A stretch of DNA of 64,000 nt. It comes from Mesorhizobium shangrilense (GTDB taxonomy: Bacteria > Pseudomonadota > Alphaproteobacteria > Rhizobiales > Rhizobiaceae). Of the stretch, positions 16,268 through 25,414 are shown one piece after another. Where the stretch lies: positions 248,001-312,000 of the forward strand of contig NZ_JBEWSZ010000003.1 in NCBI RefSeq assembly GCF_040537815.1, read 5' to 3'. The number at the start of each line of letters is the position of its first letter. Position 1 is the first letter of the stretch. The notes under the pieces were generated by a model. It did not search any database. It was not told the origin of the DNA and saw only the letters and a list, made by a program, of their open reading frames with translations. The position numbers and the translations under genes are program-made.

Positions 16268-18601
16268 TCACGTTCGGCGATCGCCGTGACGTCTAATTTG
16301 ATCCTGCAACGCCTCAATAGCGGCTGACGGCACCCCGTCGACATCTTCGCTATCCACTGACGGCGACAGTGAACGAGCGTCGGCCTCCACCTCCTGATCG
16401 AGCGATGCGAGCAACGCGGTGATAGACATGGGCTTGTTTCCCGGCCGGACTTGGAATTGCAAGACACCGGCGTTGCCCACAGACGCACTCGGGTCGGACG
16501 TGTTTGATGCCGCCGGCGCCGATCGCCGGCCAAGGGTGGGAAGCGGCCGCGGCGCATCATCGGCCGTCTGATCGGTCCGCTTCGATTTCAACTCCGTAGC
16601 ATGAGCGGTGTCCTCACTCTTTGCTTCAGCCTCACCACCCGCTCGACGGCCTGGGCTTGGCAGCGCCCGCGGTGCGTCCGAGCTGTCGCTATTCACTTTC
16701 GGCTTTGACTCGACAGGATCAACCCCTTTAGCCGCCGCACCAGTCGCCGGCGGCACCGCATCGGCATTGGCTGTATCGCCCGAAACCGGCGCTTCGACGG
16801 TATCGGGTTCCCGCAACTCGAAAGGCGCCGCTGGCGCGGTGTTAGCCGCCGCTTCGACGTCCGCCATGGAGCGCAGCGGAAGATCCTGCCATTGGGAGAG
16901 AGGCGGAACCTTTAAGCGCCGGTGCCGAAATTGCTGATATGTCGCCTTATATGGCGCGTCCTGATAATAGGTCACCTTGCGCACCATGAAACCAGGTGCG
17001 CTCGGGACCAGAACCACGGCCTGCTTCGCTGGCATCTGTCGAAGCTCTGCCGCCGTCCGCAGCGGCCTTTCCTGATAACTCAAACTCTTGTCTCGGGCGC
17101 CCAATATACCTTGACCGGCTCTGATAATCGGTGTGGTCACCTCGATCGTGGTCGGTCCCAGCATTACAGAGACATATTCCGACGTCTCCACGTCGTTTAT
17201 GCGGATGAAAAGCTTCACCTGGCACGCGGACACCGTGGTCTGCCGCGTCGCTTTTCCATAGACCTCGTCGAGCTGGGCGAGGTCCTGCAGGACAAGGACC
17301 ATGCGAAAGCCATACCCCGCGTTGATCGCCAGCTTGGACACGATAGACTCCATTTTGCCGAGCTGGCGAAACTCGTCGATCATCACCAGGACCTGATAGG
17401 GCTCATCCGGGCCAGGCAAGGAAGCCATCAGCACATCATGGATTTGCTGAACCAAGATTTTGATGATGGGCCGGAACACGTCGAGCTGCGCCACCGAGCA
17501 GCCGATGAAGAGAGCCGTCGGGTCCTTGCGAAGCTTCGAGATATCGAAATCCGTCGACGCCGTAGCGGCCGCAACGAGGTCATTGGTCCAGGGATTGAGA
17601 GCCGCCGTCAGGTTGAAGTAGGCCGAGTTTCGCGTTTCCTTTTCCAGCGCAATGAACTGGTTGAGCCCCTGCACGACCCACGAAGGCAGATATTTTTCCT
17701 CGTCATTGCGGATATTCGTCAGCACCCTCAGAAAGTCTACGCCGGTCGAAAGAAGCATCGCGACGGCGCGCAAATGACGCTGCCCCTCATTGCGTGGTGA
17801 CGTCAGCACATAGCCGATCATGGCCGAAAGCAGCTGCCGGCCGGCGCGCGCCCAGATCTCGGAACTTCCTGTCGCCTCCGGGATGATGAAGGAGGAGACC
17901 ACCGCGCAGTCCGTCGGCATGCGGGCATCGCGCCGGATGAAATCCAGCGGATTATAGCGATGCGAATCCCGCTCGCCGGGAGAAAAGAAAAAGACCTTGT
18001 CGCCGAGAGCCTGCCGGTGTGCACCGAACGCCTCGAAGTTCTCCCGCTTCGGATCGAACCACACCGAGGATCCTCGCCACATATAACCGTTCGGAATCAC
18101 AAAGCTGACGCCCTTGCCGGATCGGGTCGGCCCGACCACCAGGACGTGCGCGGGATCATCCGAGCGGATCGTCGCCCCACCCATCTTGCCGAGGATCAAG
18201 CCTTGCTTTGCCAGCAGGTTTTTCTTTTCGGCGTCCATGATCGTGCCGAACCGCGCATCGCCGTAGTGCTTTGGCTTGCGGTTGATCAGGCTTGCAAAGA
18301 TCAGGCCGACGCCGATTGCCACGACAACCGCGGCCGCGATCGCGCCGCGGATGATCGTCTCGCCCTGCGTGGGATGATAGGCCAGGCGCTGGCTGAAATG
18401 CTGCCAGGCAACGAACAGGCCGCTTAGGCTGCGTTGCGCGTTCTGGTACTTTAGAAGCCCCCAGCGTGAGGCGCCTTCAGAGGGGAGGGCGGGATTCCAC
18501 CGCCATGTCGCCACCAACTCGTAGGCCAGGCTCCAAAGGGCGAAGAAGGCGAGGAGGGCGATGAGACCGAGGAAAAGCCTATAAGCGAATACGCGAGACA
18601 T
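16268..18601 (-). CDS. virD4: VirD4/TraG-type coupling protein
   Basis: 777 residues. Two N-terminal membrane segments (about 7-30 and 85-105) are followed by a cytoplasmic ATPase: Walker A GPTRSGKG at 157-164 and Walker B MIDEF with acids at 409-410. It recruits the relaxase-DNA complex to the secretion channel at the inner membrane. The last 190 residues are an unusual Pro/Ser/Ala-rich, charged tail (ALPSPGRRAGGEAEAKSED, PLPTLGRRSAPA) ending in a short conserved-looking segment; VirD4 proteins are often about 600-670 residues, so this is a long version. The start overlaps the virB11 3' end by 23 bases, making it the last gene of the operon. Confidence 0.93.
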   Translation of the reverse strand: MSRVFAYRLFLGLIALLAFFALWSLAYELVATWRWNPALPSEGASRWGLLKYQNAQRSLSGLFVAWQHFSQRLAYHPTQGETIIRGAIAAAVVVAIGVGLIFASLINRKPKHYGDARFGTIMDAEKKNLLAKQGLILGKMGGATIRSDDPAHVLVVGPTRSGKGVSFVIPNGYMWRGSSVWFDPKRENFEAFGAHRQALGDKVFFFSPGERDSHRYNPLDFIRRDARMPTDCAVVSSFIIPEATGSSEIWARAGRQLLSAMIGYVLTSPRNEGQRHLRAVAMLLSTGVDFLRVLTNIRNDEEKYLPSWVVQGLNQFIALEKETRNSAYFNLTAALNPWTNDLVAAATASTDFDISKLRKDPTALFIGCSVAQLDVFRPIIKILVQQIHDVLMASLPGPDEPYQVLVMIDEFRQLGKMESIVSKLAINAGYGFRMVLVLQDLAQLDEVYGKATRQTTVSACQVKLFIRINDVETSEYVSVMLGPTTIEVTTPIIRAGQGILGARDKSLSYQERPLRTAAELRQMPAKQAVVLVPSAPGFMVRKVTYYQDAPYKATYQQFRHRRLKVPPLSQWQDLPLRSMADVEAAANTAPAAPFELREPDTVEAPVSGDTANADAVPPATGAAAKGVDPVESKPKVNSDSSDAPRALPSPGRRAGGEAEAKSEDTAHATELKSKRTDQTADDAPRPLPTLGRRSAPAASNTSDPSASVGNAGVLQFQVRPGNKPMSITALLASLDQEVEADARSLSPSVDSEDVDGVPSAAIEALQDQIRRHGDRRT

Positions 18602-19625
18602 TCTGGGGAACCTTTCTGGCGGCTCTCCATTCGGTCATACGGTTGAACCAGATCGCCGAAGTACCGCGCCAGCCGCCCCGGCGCGTCTGTTGGATCACAA
18701 TGGGCAGGACAGACCGCACGTAATCGATGATCTCTGCCTTGCTCAGCCCGAGCCCAGCCTGCATGACCATCAAGGCTAGCTGCTCGAACGCACCGGTCGG
18801 GCTGTCCGCATGGATCGTCGTGATCGATCCCGGATGGCCCGTGTTGACGGCGCGCAAGAACGAATAGGCTTCCGCTCCCCGGATCTCGCCCAGGAAGATT
18901 CGATCGGGCCGCAACCGCATGGCCGCCTGCAGCAGCGTTTCAACGGTCACGCGCGCCAGGCCCTGGTCGCCCTTTGACGCGACGAGGGGCAGATAGTTGG
19001 GCTGGTGTGGTTTGACCTCTCGCGTATCCTCAATGGTGAGGATCCGCTCATCCGAAGGCACCTCGTGCAAAATCGCGTTCAGAAAGGTCGTTTTGCCCGA
19101 CGATGTGCCTCCTGAAAGCAACATCGAATACCGTTCCCGCACGGCCAAGCCGATGAAATCCTCAATCTTGCCGGCGTCGAGATATTCGCAAAGGGCGCTG
19201 TCGGTCTCGCTCAATTCGCCGGGATCCTGGACGGAGATCGTATCGAACGCCCCCCGTTTCCGGTAATCCTCAAGGCGCATATCCTTCACGACCTGCTTGC
19301 GGATCGCGAAGGCGCCCCCTGTCGGGGTTGCCGGCGCAAGCACGCCCTGAAAACGTTCGCCGTCGGGGAGGGCGGCCGAAAGCAATGGATTTTCCTCGCT
19401 GACCGATTGCGACGATGACGCCGCTATACGTTCCATGAGGTATGTGATCGCGGCGCGGTCCAGCTCGGGCACGTCGAAGGGCTCCATATGGGTGGAGCCG
19501 ACGATTTCGACCCACACCCGTCCAGGGCCGTTCGCACAGATTTCGACCACGCGCTCGTCATCGAGCCAGCGCCGCACTGGCTCCAGCGCCCTATTTAGAA
19601 AGACGGTTCTTTGCTGCCCGCTCAC
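18579..19625 (-). CDS. virB11: VirB11 traffic ATPase
   Basis: 348 residues, a hexameric ATPase of the type IV secretion inner membrane. Motifs: Walker A GGTSSGKT (172-179), Asp box TIEDTREV, Walker B IFLGEIRG (about 243-250) and His box GHPGSITTIHAD (263-274). All are intact, with family-typical length. The start lies inside the virB10 3' end (35-base overlap), so expression is linked to virB10. With VirB4 and VirD4 it powers pilus assembly and DNA transfer. Confidence 0.95.
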   Translation of the reverse strand: MSGQQRTVFLNRALEPVRRWLDDERVVEICANGPGRVWVEIVGSTHMEPFDVPELDRAAITYLMERIAASSSQSVSEENPLLSAALPDGERFQGVLAPATPTGGAFAIRKQVVKDMRLEDYRKRGAFDTISVQDPGELSETDSALCEYLDAGKIEDFIGLAVRERYSMLLSGGTSSGKTTFLNAILHEVPSDERILTIEDTREVKPHQPNYLPLVASKGDQGLARVTVETLLQAAMRLRPDRIFLGEIRGAEAYSFLRAVNTGHPGSITTIHADSPTGAFEQLALMVMQAGLGLSKAEIIDYVRSVLPIVIQQTRRGGWRGTSAIWFNRMTEWRAARKVPQNVSRIRL

Positions 19626-20949
19626 GTCGTATCTCCGTCAACGCCTCGCGTACCGGGTCCGGATAGAACTCGGAAAAATCGAGGTCGCGGCGCACGAACA
19701 CCATGATCCGCGACCCCTGATCGACATGGATCGTGGGCGCGATATTGATCGAATTGCGAAGCGCCTCTTCAGCAATGCGGTTGAGGCTTTGTGAGACCTG
19801 TTGCGCGCCGATCTGGCGCGCGTTCTGCATGTACTGGTTGGGTTGCGTCTGGATTGTCACCGTCTGTCCGGTCTGCGGATCAGTATCGGTCTGATTGGTG
19901 TTCGACCCGTTCTGGTCGTTGCCAAGGTTGGCGATGAGCTGCGTCGCGCCACCCACGACACTTAAAAGGATCGCCGAGCCGAACCGCTCGAAATAATGGT
20001 TGTCGACCTCGCCCGGCATGCCGCTGCGACCGAGCTCGTCGGTGCCGGTCGAACCGAGCTGCACCGACATGCCGTCCGATCGAAGCAGGCGTGTCCACAC
20101 AATGAACACCCGCGTTTGGCCGGTTGCGAGGCCACTGCGATATTCACCGATAAGGCGGGAGCCACCGGGGATCAAAACCCTGCGACCGTCGAACGACCAC
20201 ACATCCTCCGACACGACGGCCCGAACCATACCGGCAAGATCGCTCTGGATCGCGGTCTCGATTACGCCCTTGATCATCGTCCCTTGGGCGACCAGAGCGT
20301 CCGTGCGCGGGTTCATCGTGGCCTTCGATGTATCCGCTCCGCTCTGGCTCGCCCGTGCCAAAAAACGCCGGTTGGGATCCTCCTCGCCCTCGCTTGTGTT
20401 CCCGGCCGCCGTTGCATTCGTTCCATTGCCGCCCAGTGCTGATGCACTGCCAGGCGCATCGCCGCTATCGACGACGAGTTGCTTGGCGCGCAGGCGCTCC
20501 CATTTGCGCCGCTCCTCTTCTTCCTGCCTTCGTCGTTCTTCCTCAGCCAGACGCCTTGCTTCGGAATCGTCCTGGACCTGCGGTGGAGCTGCAGGCGGTT
20601 GCAATGCTGGCGGAGGCGGAGGGGGAGCCTCAATCGTTGACGGCGGCTGCGCCGGCGCGGCCGGCGGCTCCTCGGGAGCCGTCGGAATTTTCAGGGTCCC
20701 GTTATCAAGCTGGGGACGCGGCGTATCGAGCCCAGGTGCGGGAAACTGTGTGGTGTGAAACTCCTCGCCATCCGACGCCGTCAACAGCGGCTTGTCTGGC
20801 GCACGCGTCGCCGCATAGATCATCCAGCCGGCGAAGACCACCGCGCCCAGCGGCACCGCGATCTTGAAGAATGTGCTCGCCCCGAATTTTGGCGCGGCGA
20901 CCGCCGTGCCTTCCTCAGCGAGCATTCTGTACTCATTGGGAGATGGCAT
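19591..20949 (-). CDS. virB10: VirB10 (TrbI family) scaffold
   Basis: 452 residues. A cytoplasmic N-tail is followed by one membrane segment (about 28-46), a periplasmic Pro-rich stretch (about 88-125, APPPPPPA type), a charged coiled-coil-like segment (RRLAEEERRRQEEEERRKWE) and the C-terminal TrbI/VirB10 beta-barrel domain (about 215-430, FIVWTRLLRSDGMSVQLGS). It spans both membranes and senses energy from VirB11/VirD4. Its start overlaps the end of virB9 by 17 bases. Normal in length and build. Confidence 0.94.
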   Translation of the reverse strand: MPSPNEYRMLAEEGTAVAAPKFGASTFFKIAVPLGAVVFAGWMIYAATRAPDKPLLTASDGEEFHTTQFPAPGLDTPRPQLDNGTLKIPTAPEEPPAAPAQPPSTIEAPPPPPPALQPPAAPPQVQDDSEARRLAEEERRRQEEEERRKWERLRAKQLVVDSGDAPGSASALGGNGTNATAAGNTSEGEEDPNRRFLARASQSGADTSKATMNPRTDALVAQGTMIKGVIETAIQSDLAGMVRAVVSEDVWSFDGRRVLIPGGSRLIGEYRSGLATGQTRVFIVWTRLLRSDGMSVQLGSTGTDELGRSGMPGEVDNHYFERFGSAILLSVVGGATQLIANLGNDQNGSNTNQTDTDPQTGQTVTIQTQPNQYMQNARQIGAQQVSQSLNRIAEEALRNSINIAPTIHVDQGSRIMVFVRRDLDFSEFYPDPVREALTEIRRERAAKNRLSK

Positions 20950-21769
20950 CGGGTCCCCTCACTTTCGGAACAGTCCCACCGCCGACACGCTGTGGCTCGT
21001 AAGGTTCAAGCCCGGTCGGTTCGTTCACATTGTTCAGTCTCAGATTGAAGACGCAGGTTGCTTCGTCGCCGTTGCGCAGGGTCCACTGATAATTGACCTT
21101 GTCGACGACGATGTACGCGCCCTCGCGGCGATAATTCACAAGGGTCTCATTGCGCTCGCTATCGACGACATAGATCGCCGGCACTTCCCTTGCCGGATCG
21201 AAGCGGAACCAGGTCTTCACGCCGTCGTCGTAGATCACGAGCGGCTTATTTGCCGACGACCCCTTATAGGCATAGGACGAGTTGGCGTTTTCGGCCTTGA
21301 AGCCTTGCCGGTTCGGTTGTGCTGCCCTGGCCCGGGCTTCGTCCATCAGCGCCGCGTCCGAAGCCTCTTCGGGATAGCGGAACTTGATCGCATAGACTTG
21401 TAGCGCAACCGGCCGAAACTCGCCTTTCAGGAAGAACACATAGCTGCGCTTGTTCGTCAGGACGTTGAGATTCCCTCCCGCATTCTTCTCGATCGGCTTC
21501 ACAAAGAGCACGTTGCCCTTCTTGTTGGGCTCGATGCTCCAGGCCGGGACGTCGCCAGCGCCGAGGGTTTCGATTTTCTCGTCATCACCGAATTCGATCA
21601 TGGTCGAGGCGCCATAGCTGGCCGGCACCGACACCACATCGTCCTTCTGATACCAGACGAAGCGAATGCGGCTGTCACGAGATCCCGCCCGAGGGGTCTG
21701 TTCGGCAAGGGCAGGCTGGACCGCGCAAACGGCGAGCCCGATTGCCGTCAGGATGCCAGCGACCTTCAT
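20933..21769 (-). CDS. virB9: VirB9 (TrbG family) outer-membrane-complex protein
   Basis: 278 residues with a signal peptide (KVAGILTAIGLAVCAVQPALA) and the two-lobed VirB9 fold: N-lobe RIRFVWYQKDDVV to VYAIKFRYPEE, C-lobe DGVKTWFRFDPAREVPAIYVV to the end. With VirB7 and VirB10 it builds the outer-membrane core. The start at 21769 is set by the ATGA overlap with the virB8 stop; upstream in-frame sequence is the virB8 overlap. No anomaly seen. Confidence 0.93.
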   Translation of the reverse strand: MKVAGILTAIGLAVCAVQPALAEQTPRAGSRDSRIRFVWYQKDDVVSVPASYGASTMIEFGDDEKIETLGAGDVPAWSIEPNKKGNVLFVKPIEKNAGGNLNVLTNKRSYVFFLKGEFRPVALQVYAIKFRYPEEASDAALMDEARARAAQPNRQGFKAENANSSYAYKGSSANKPLVIYDDGVKTWFRFDPAREVPAIYVVDSERNETLVNYRREGAYIVVDKVNYQWTLRNGDEATCVFNLRLNNVNEPTGLEPYEPQRVGGGTVPKVRGPDAISQ

Positions 21770-22497
21770 TGCGGGCTCTCCGGGGTGGGTGCCGGCGCCG
21801 TCTCCTGATCGCGCCGATATTCGAGCACCTGGAAACCGAGCGGATTTTGAAAGCGGATCTCGTTTTTGGCTGGCGCGCCGGTGTAGCGGAACCGGATCAA
21901 TGACACCCAATGCCGCTGCACCGTATTAGCCTGGCTCTTTTCCTCCGTCATGAACCGGACCAGGGCGGTCCTTTGGTTGGGAAATGTCACGGACTTCACG
22001 GTCACAGCCACGACGGTGTTTCGCCCGTAGAGCACGACGGGGTTCGTCACCTTGTTCGCCGGGCTGAAAAGCTCGACGAGCTCCCTCGAGGCATCGCCGG
22101 TGCTCAGCAATTGCGCGAGATCGAAGTTGTCCTTCAGCGCCTTCGGATCGTAGGTCTCGCGAGCCTTCACATAACGGACGATATCGAACATCCCCATCGA
22201 CTCGTCCTGCTGCAAAGGACCGTCAGCCAGCGGCCGCTTCACCTCGACAAACCCCGTGGATTTGTCGACCACCACCATGTAGGGCTCATAAGTCTTGAGC
22301 GGCAGCGCAAGGATCAGCGCTCCCACGGCTGCCACGGCAATGACCGAGGCGACAGTTGCCACACACCACGCCAGAGATCGCGACCAGCGATTGCGCCGCG
22401 CGATATCTTTTTCCCAGATTGCCGCATCCACGTAGTACGGCAATGGAGACTCGATTTCCTTCGCCGGTCTCCCAGCGCTTTCCTTCACATCGCTCAT
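21766..22497 (-). CDS. virB8: VirB8 assembly factor
   Basis: 243 residues. One N-terminal membrane segment (about 43-67, VATVASVIAVAAVGALILAL) is followed by the periplasmic VirB8 domain: YEPYMVVVDKSTGFVEV, YVKARETYDPKALKDNFD, VVLYGRNTVVAVTV and RHWVSLIRFRY. It is an inner-membrane nucleation factor that contacts VirB10. The stop overlaps the virB9 start in ATGA. It lies 13 bases after virB6. Confidence 0.93.
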   Translation of the reverse strand: MSDVKESAGRPAKEIESPLPYYVDAAIWEKDIARRNRWSRSLAWCVATVASVIAVAAVGALILALPLKTYEPYMVVVDKSTGFVEVKRPLADGPLQQDESMGMFDIVRYVKARETYDPKALKDNFDLAQLLSTGDASRELVELFSPANKVTNPVVLYGRNTVVAVTVKSVTFPNQRTALVRFMTEEKSQANTVQRHWVSLIRFRYTGAPAKNEIRFQNPLGFQVLEYRRDQETAPAPTPESPQ

Positions 22498-22510
22498 TGG
22501 TGCCCCAAAC

Positions 22511-23581
22511 CTATGCGGGATCCGTCAGCTTTCGAGAAAGCCGCGCATATTCCGCTGAATTCTCGTACTTTCTCTGTGCGAGGCTCACGCGCGCCCGCTC
22601 GCGACCCGCCAAGCGTTCCTGCCTCGTGCTCCAGCCCAAGCGTCCCATCAGCGTCCGCTGACCGGCTTGGCCCATTGTTCCGAAAGCGCCGCCGTAGAAC
22701 CGCCCAAACGAGGGCGTTCCAATACCAATTCCGCCTGCGAGCGAGGCGGCAACGTTCGTGATTTGCGACAGCAGCAGCACGCCGACGAGGCAGATCAGGA
22801 TCAACGGCGCGGCTTCAGTCAAAGTCGTTGTCGCAGCACCGTTCGACCGGTTGACCGCGTCGAAATAGGTCTGGGTGATCGAGATGAAGAAGGCGCAGAA
22901 GGCGTAGACCAGAATCTGCACACACATGTACTGAACGATCGCGGCTATCCAGCCAGCGAAGAACCGGGTCGTGTAGCCGAACAGCATGAGAATGATGAAC
23001 ACGGGCGCGAGCGCCAGCAAAAGCCAAAGAAAGATCTTGGACAGGATGATGAGGAAGATCGCATAACCGATGAGCAGCGCGCCGACGACAAGGATGATCG
23101 CCGCCAGCACGTAGCCGCCGAAGTTCAACACCCCAAGGCTCTTGATAAAGGCAGACGTGGAATTGGCGAGCGAATCCCAGATGTTTTGCAGGGCCGTCTG
23201 CACGGAGTTGACGGAGTTCAGCCCGGCTGATGTCCCGGTCACATTGGCCGAAACGCTCGTGAGAAGGCTGTTCCCGATCGCGGCAGGTGTCTCATTCGCG
23301 AACGAATAGGCATATGTTTGAAAGTCCCCCCAGCTCGTCGCCAGAGCGTAGATGACGAAGGCGCGGAACAGGCGCCAGACCATCTCTTTTCCCGATCCGG
23401 TCGAGGTTCCCTGCCAGATGCTGATGGCCCAGAATATCACGTACAGCGTCAGCATCAGGCCGGCGACACCCACCTGTCCCCCGCCGGTCAGGGCCGACGC
23501 GAGGTTCTGGTAGGCTTGCGATACATAGTTGTTGCCGAACTTGTCGACCTGTTGCAGAAGCGTCGTGATATTGAAGTTCAT
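22511..23581 (-). CDS. virB6: VirB6 (TrbL family) polytopic channel protein
   Basis: 356 residues with at least six hydrophobic segments (for example about 38-57, 155-180, 185-215, 220-240 and 265-285) and a soluble, basic C-tail (QERLAGRERARVSLAQRKYE). VirB6 forms part of the inner-membrane DNA path. The segment GGAFGTMGQAGQR near the C-terminus resembles the usual TrbL/VirB6 tail. The start is in ATGA overlap with the lipoprotein gene upstream. Family-typical length. Confidence 0.9.
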   Translation of the reverse strand: MNFNITTLLQQVDKFGNNYVSQAYQNLASALTGGGQVGVAGLMLTLYVIFWAISIWQGTSTGSGKEMVWRLFRAFVIYALATSWGDFQTYAYSFANETPAAIGNSLLTSVSANVTGTSAGLNSVNSVQTALQNIWDSLANSTSAFIKSLGVLNFGGYVLAAIILVVGALLIGYAIFLIILSKIFLWLLLALAPVFIILMLFGYTTRFFAGWIAAIVQYMCVQILVYAFCAFFISITQTYFDAVNRSNGAATTTLTEAAPLILICLVGVLLLSQITNVAASLAGGIGIGTPSFGRFYGGAFGTMGQAGQRTLMGRLGWSTRQERLAGRERARVSLAQRKYENSAEYARLSRKLTDPA

Positions 23582-23811
23582 TTTTTCGCCATCCCATCTG
23601 GAAACAGAGATGGATCGCTATTGAGTGCCTTCATCGGGCCACACTCGAATGGCTTCGCCGCTTCTGTTTTTGGGTCGAGCGCCGCGAACGCCAGTGGCTG
23701 CATCGGTCCCTCCTCACGAGAGCACGGAGCCTTGAGTGGCTTGTGGCTGCATCCCGAGGTCGCGACAGCGCCAATAATGGCGGCCGCTGATAGAAGAAAG
23801 CGCACCGTCAT
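23578..23811 (-). CDS. Small lipoprotein in the VirB7 position
   Basis: 77 residues. A hydrophobic signal (RFLLSAAAIIGAVATSG) ends at Cys21, a plausible lipidation site though the lipobox (TSGC) is weak. The mature part is short with two more Cys. It sits between virB5 and virB6, where many rhizobial systems carry a small lipoprotein (EexN or VirB7-like). It may be the VirB7 equivalent stabilising VirB9 or an entry-exclusion lipoprotein; sequence alone does not decide. It is coupled by ATGA overlaps at both ends. Confidence 0.7.
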   Translation of the reverse strand: MTVRFLLSAAAIIGAVATSGCSHKPLKAPCSREEGPMQPLAFAALDPKTEAAKPFECGPMKALNSDPSLFPDGMAKK

Positions 23812-24521
23812 TGGCCCGACTTGTATTCGAGCCCCCGCGAGGCCTGCGTGATCAGGTTCATACGATCGATGTTTTCCTGATTGGCTGCAGCCGTAGCGGT
23901 GTTCACCGCGCCGATCAGCTCGTTCACGGTCAGACCGGTTTGCACCATGATCTGGCTGTTCTGATCGATCGAGCCCTTGATGTCCTGTGCGGTGCCGATC
24001 CGCTGAGCGCCCGACTGAAAAGCGCTGGAACGGGTCTTCACCCCGTTTTGCGAGGAGTCCACCAGCCCGGTGACCGTGGCCGCGACGTTCACCAGGGCGC
24101 TGTAGTTCTTATCCATCTGCGTCGTCTGGCCATTGATCAGACCCGAAATGGTTTTCACCAGCTGCAAGCCGTTGATCATGTTCGAAACGATGCCCTGCGA
24201 TCCATTGCCGAGGCTTGCGAACGACAACGAGCCGCCCGAGATCACGCTACCAAGCGAAGGCGCGCTCCCCATTGAGAAGCCGCCATTGCCCAAGGCCATC
24301 TGCGCGAGCTGGCCCGCCTGGCTCGACCGGTCGCCCGTGACGGCCTGGAGCGTCTTTTGCGTATAGTTCATGATGTTGCGGTCGGTGCTGAGGATCTCGC
24401 TCGTGGCCGATGCAATCTGCCGAGCCTGTTCCAGATTAGCCTCGTCGATCGTAGGCACCTGCGCAAAGGCGATGCCGCCAAGGCCAAGCAAGAGTGCCGC
24501 TGTTAACGGAATTCCACGCAT
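23808..24521 (-). CDS. virB5: VirB5-family minor pilus protein
   Basis: 237 residues with a cleavable signal peptide (IPLTAALLLGLGGIAFA) and a helical secreted body. The order of segments (AQMALGNGGFSMG, SGGSLSFASL, DKNYSALVNVAATVTGLV, then a C-terminal TAAANQENIDRMNLITQASRG) fits the VirB5/TraC type that caps the pilus tip and helps recipient contact. Its stop overlaps the lipoprotein start in ATGA. It is preceded at 11 bases by a second exported protein of VirB5-like character. Confidence 0.75.
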   Translation of the reverse strand: MRGIPLTAALLLGLGGIAFAQVPTIDEANLEQARQIASATSEILSTDRNIMNYTQKTLQAVTGDRSSQAGQLAQMALGNGGFSMGSAPSLGSVISGGSLSFASLGNGSQGIVSNMINGLQLVKTISGLINGQTTQMDKNYSALVNVAATVTGLVDSSQNGVKTRSSAFQSGAQRIGTAQDIKGSIDQNSQIMVQTGLTVNELIGAVNTATAAANQENIDRMNLITQASRGLEYKSGQ

Positions 24522-24532
24522 AGCGCTTTCTC

Positions 24533-25414
24533 CTATTGAGCCTGATATTGCTTGACGGCCGACCTCAGTTCGTCGGTCGTCATGGTGACGGGGGCGCTGT
24601 TCGCGTCCCTTTGGATTTGCGAAAGCATGGGCGAGACGTTTTCAACCGTGTCGGTCGTGCGCGGCGCCGTGCATACGCTGTCCGTCGACGGGCAGCACGA
24701 GTTGCCGGCCGTGCCGCCGCCGCTCGTACCCCCGGGGCAGCTCGTCGAGCCACCCGAGCCAGGCGGCGGGGGCGGGGGAGTGGGCACCACCAGGCCGGAG
24801 GATCCCCGACTTGTCAGTGTGGCAGTGCCGATGTTTCGCACGTTGAAAGCTTGGGCGAAGAACCCGGTTGCCTGGATCACCTCGTTGAAGGTCAGCCCGC
24901 CTTGGGCGCGAATCCCGCTGTTGCGGTCGAAGGCTTCCATGACCGTTTTGTCGGTCCCGATATCCTGACCCATGGTCTCGAAGGACTGCTTATTGGGGGC
25001 CACCGTTGACATGCTGCCGTTCATGCCCCCTAGAACCTGACCGATGATATCCAACTGGCCCCTTTCGCCGGCATTGCCGCCGACAGCGCCCGATCCCGAC
25101 CCGGTCGAGGCGAACGCTGAAGAGCCGTTGATGTCCGGATTGGCCTGTTCCAGGGACGCCCTGCCACTCGCCGGATCGACCGAAGCCTTCGGGCTCTTCA
25201 CATTCTGCGCCTTTTTGGGTGTCGTTACCGAGCAATTGACGCCCTGCATGGCGGACTTCGTATCCTCCTGGATGAGCTTGATCTGAACCTTGTCGGCCTT
25301 GTCCTCGCTCCGCTGCGACAAGATCGGGCTGTCAGAAACCGGCACGGCCGCCATGGCCGTCGATGCCGCGAAAATCGTCACAAGGGCGACCATCGCGCCC
25401 ATGATGGTCTTCAT
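24533..25414 (-). CDS. Second exported VirB5-like protein with proline- and cysteine-rich C-terminus
   Basis: 293 residues. The start at 25414 is fixed by ATGA overlap with the virB4 stop. A signal peptide (MGAMVALVTIFAASTAMA) is followed by a Gly/Ser-rich body, a helical segment TFNEVIQATGFFAQAFNVRN, then a TPPPPPPPG run and a Gly-rich stretch with four Cys (SCPGG, NSCCP, SVCTA). The C-terminus NVSPMLSQIQRDANSAP is helical. It occupies the place between virB4 and virB5 where a single VirB5 is usual. It could be a second pilus-tip protein or an adhesin-like add-on. I do not know a named family for it. Confidence 0.65.
   Translation of the reverse strand: MKTIMGAMVALVTIFAASTAMAAVPVSDSPILSQRSEDKADKVQIKLIQEDTKSAMQGVNCSVTTPKKAQNVKSPKASVDPASGRASLEQANPDINGSSAFASTGSGSGAVGGNAGERGQLDIIGQVLGGMNGSMSTVAPNKQSFETMGQDIGTDKTVMEAFDRNSGIRAQGGLTFNEVIQATGFFAQAFNVRNIGTATLTSRGSSGLVVPTPPPPPPGSGGSTSCPGGTSGGGTAGNSCCPSTDSVCTAPRTTDTVENVSPMLSQIQRDANSAPVTMTTDELRSAVKQYQAQ

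Noticed and set aside
16922..17800. 292-codon + strand frame within virD4
   Set aside because: Antisense shadow of a gene with Walker motifs on the opposite strand.
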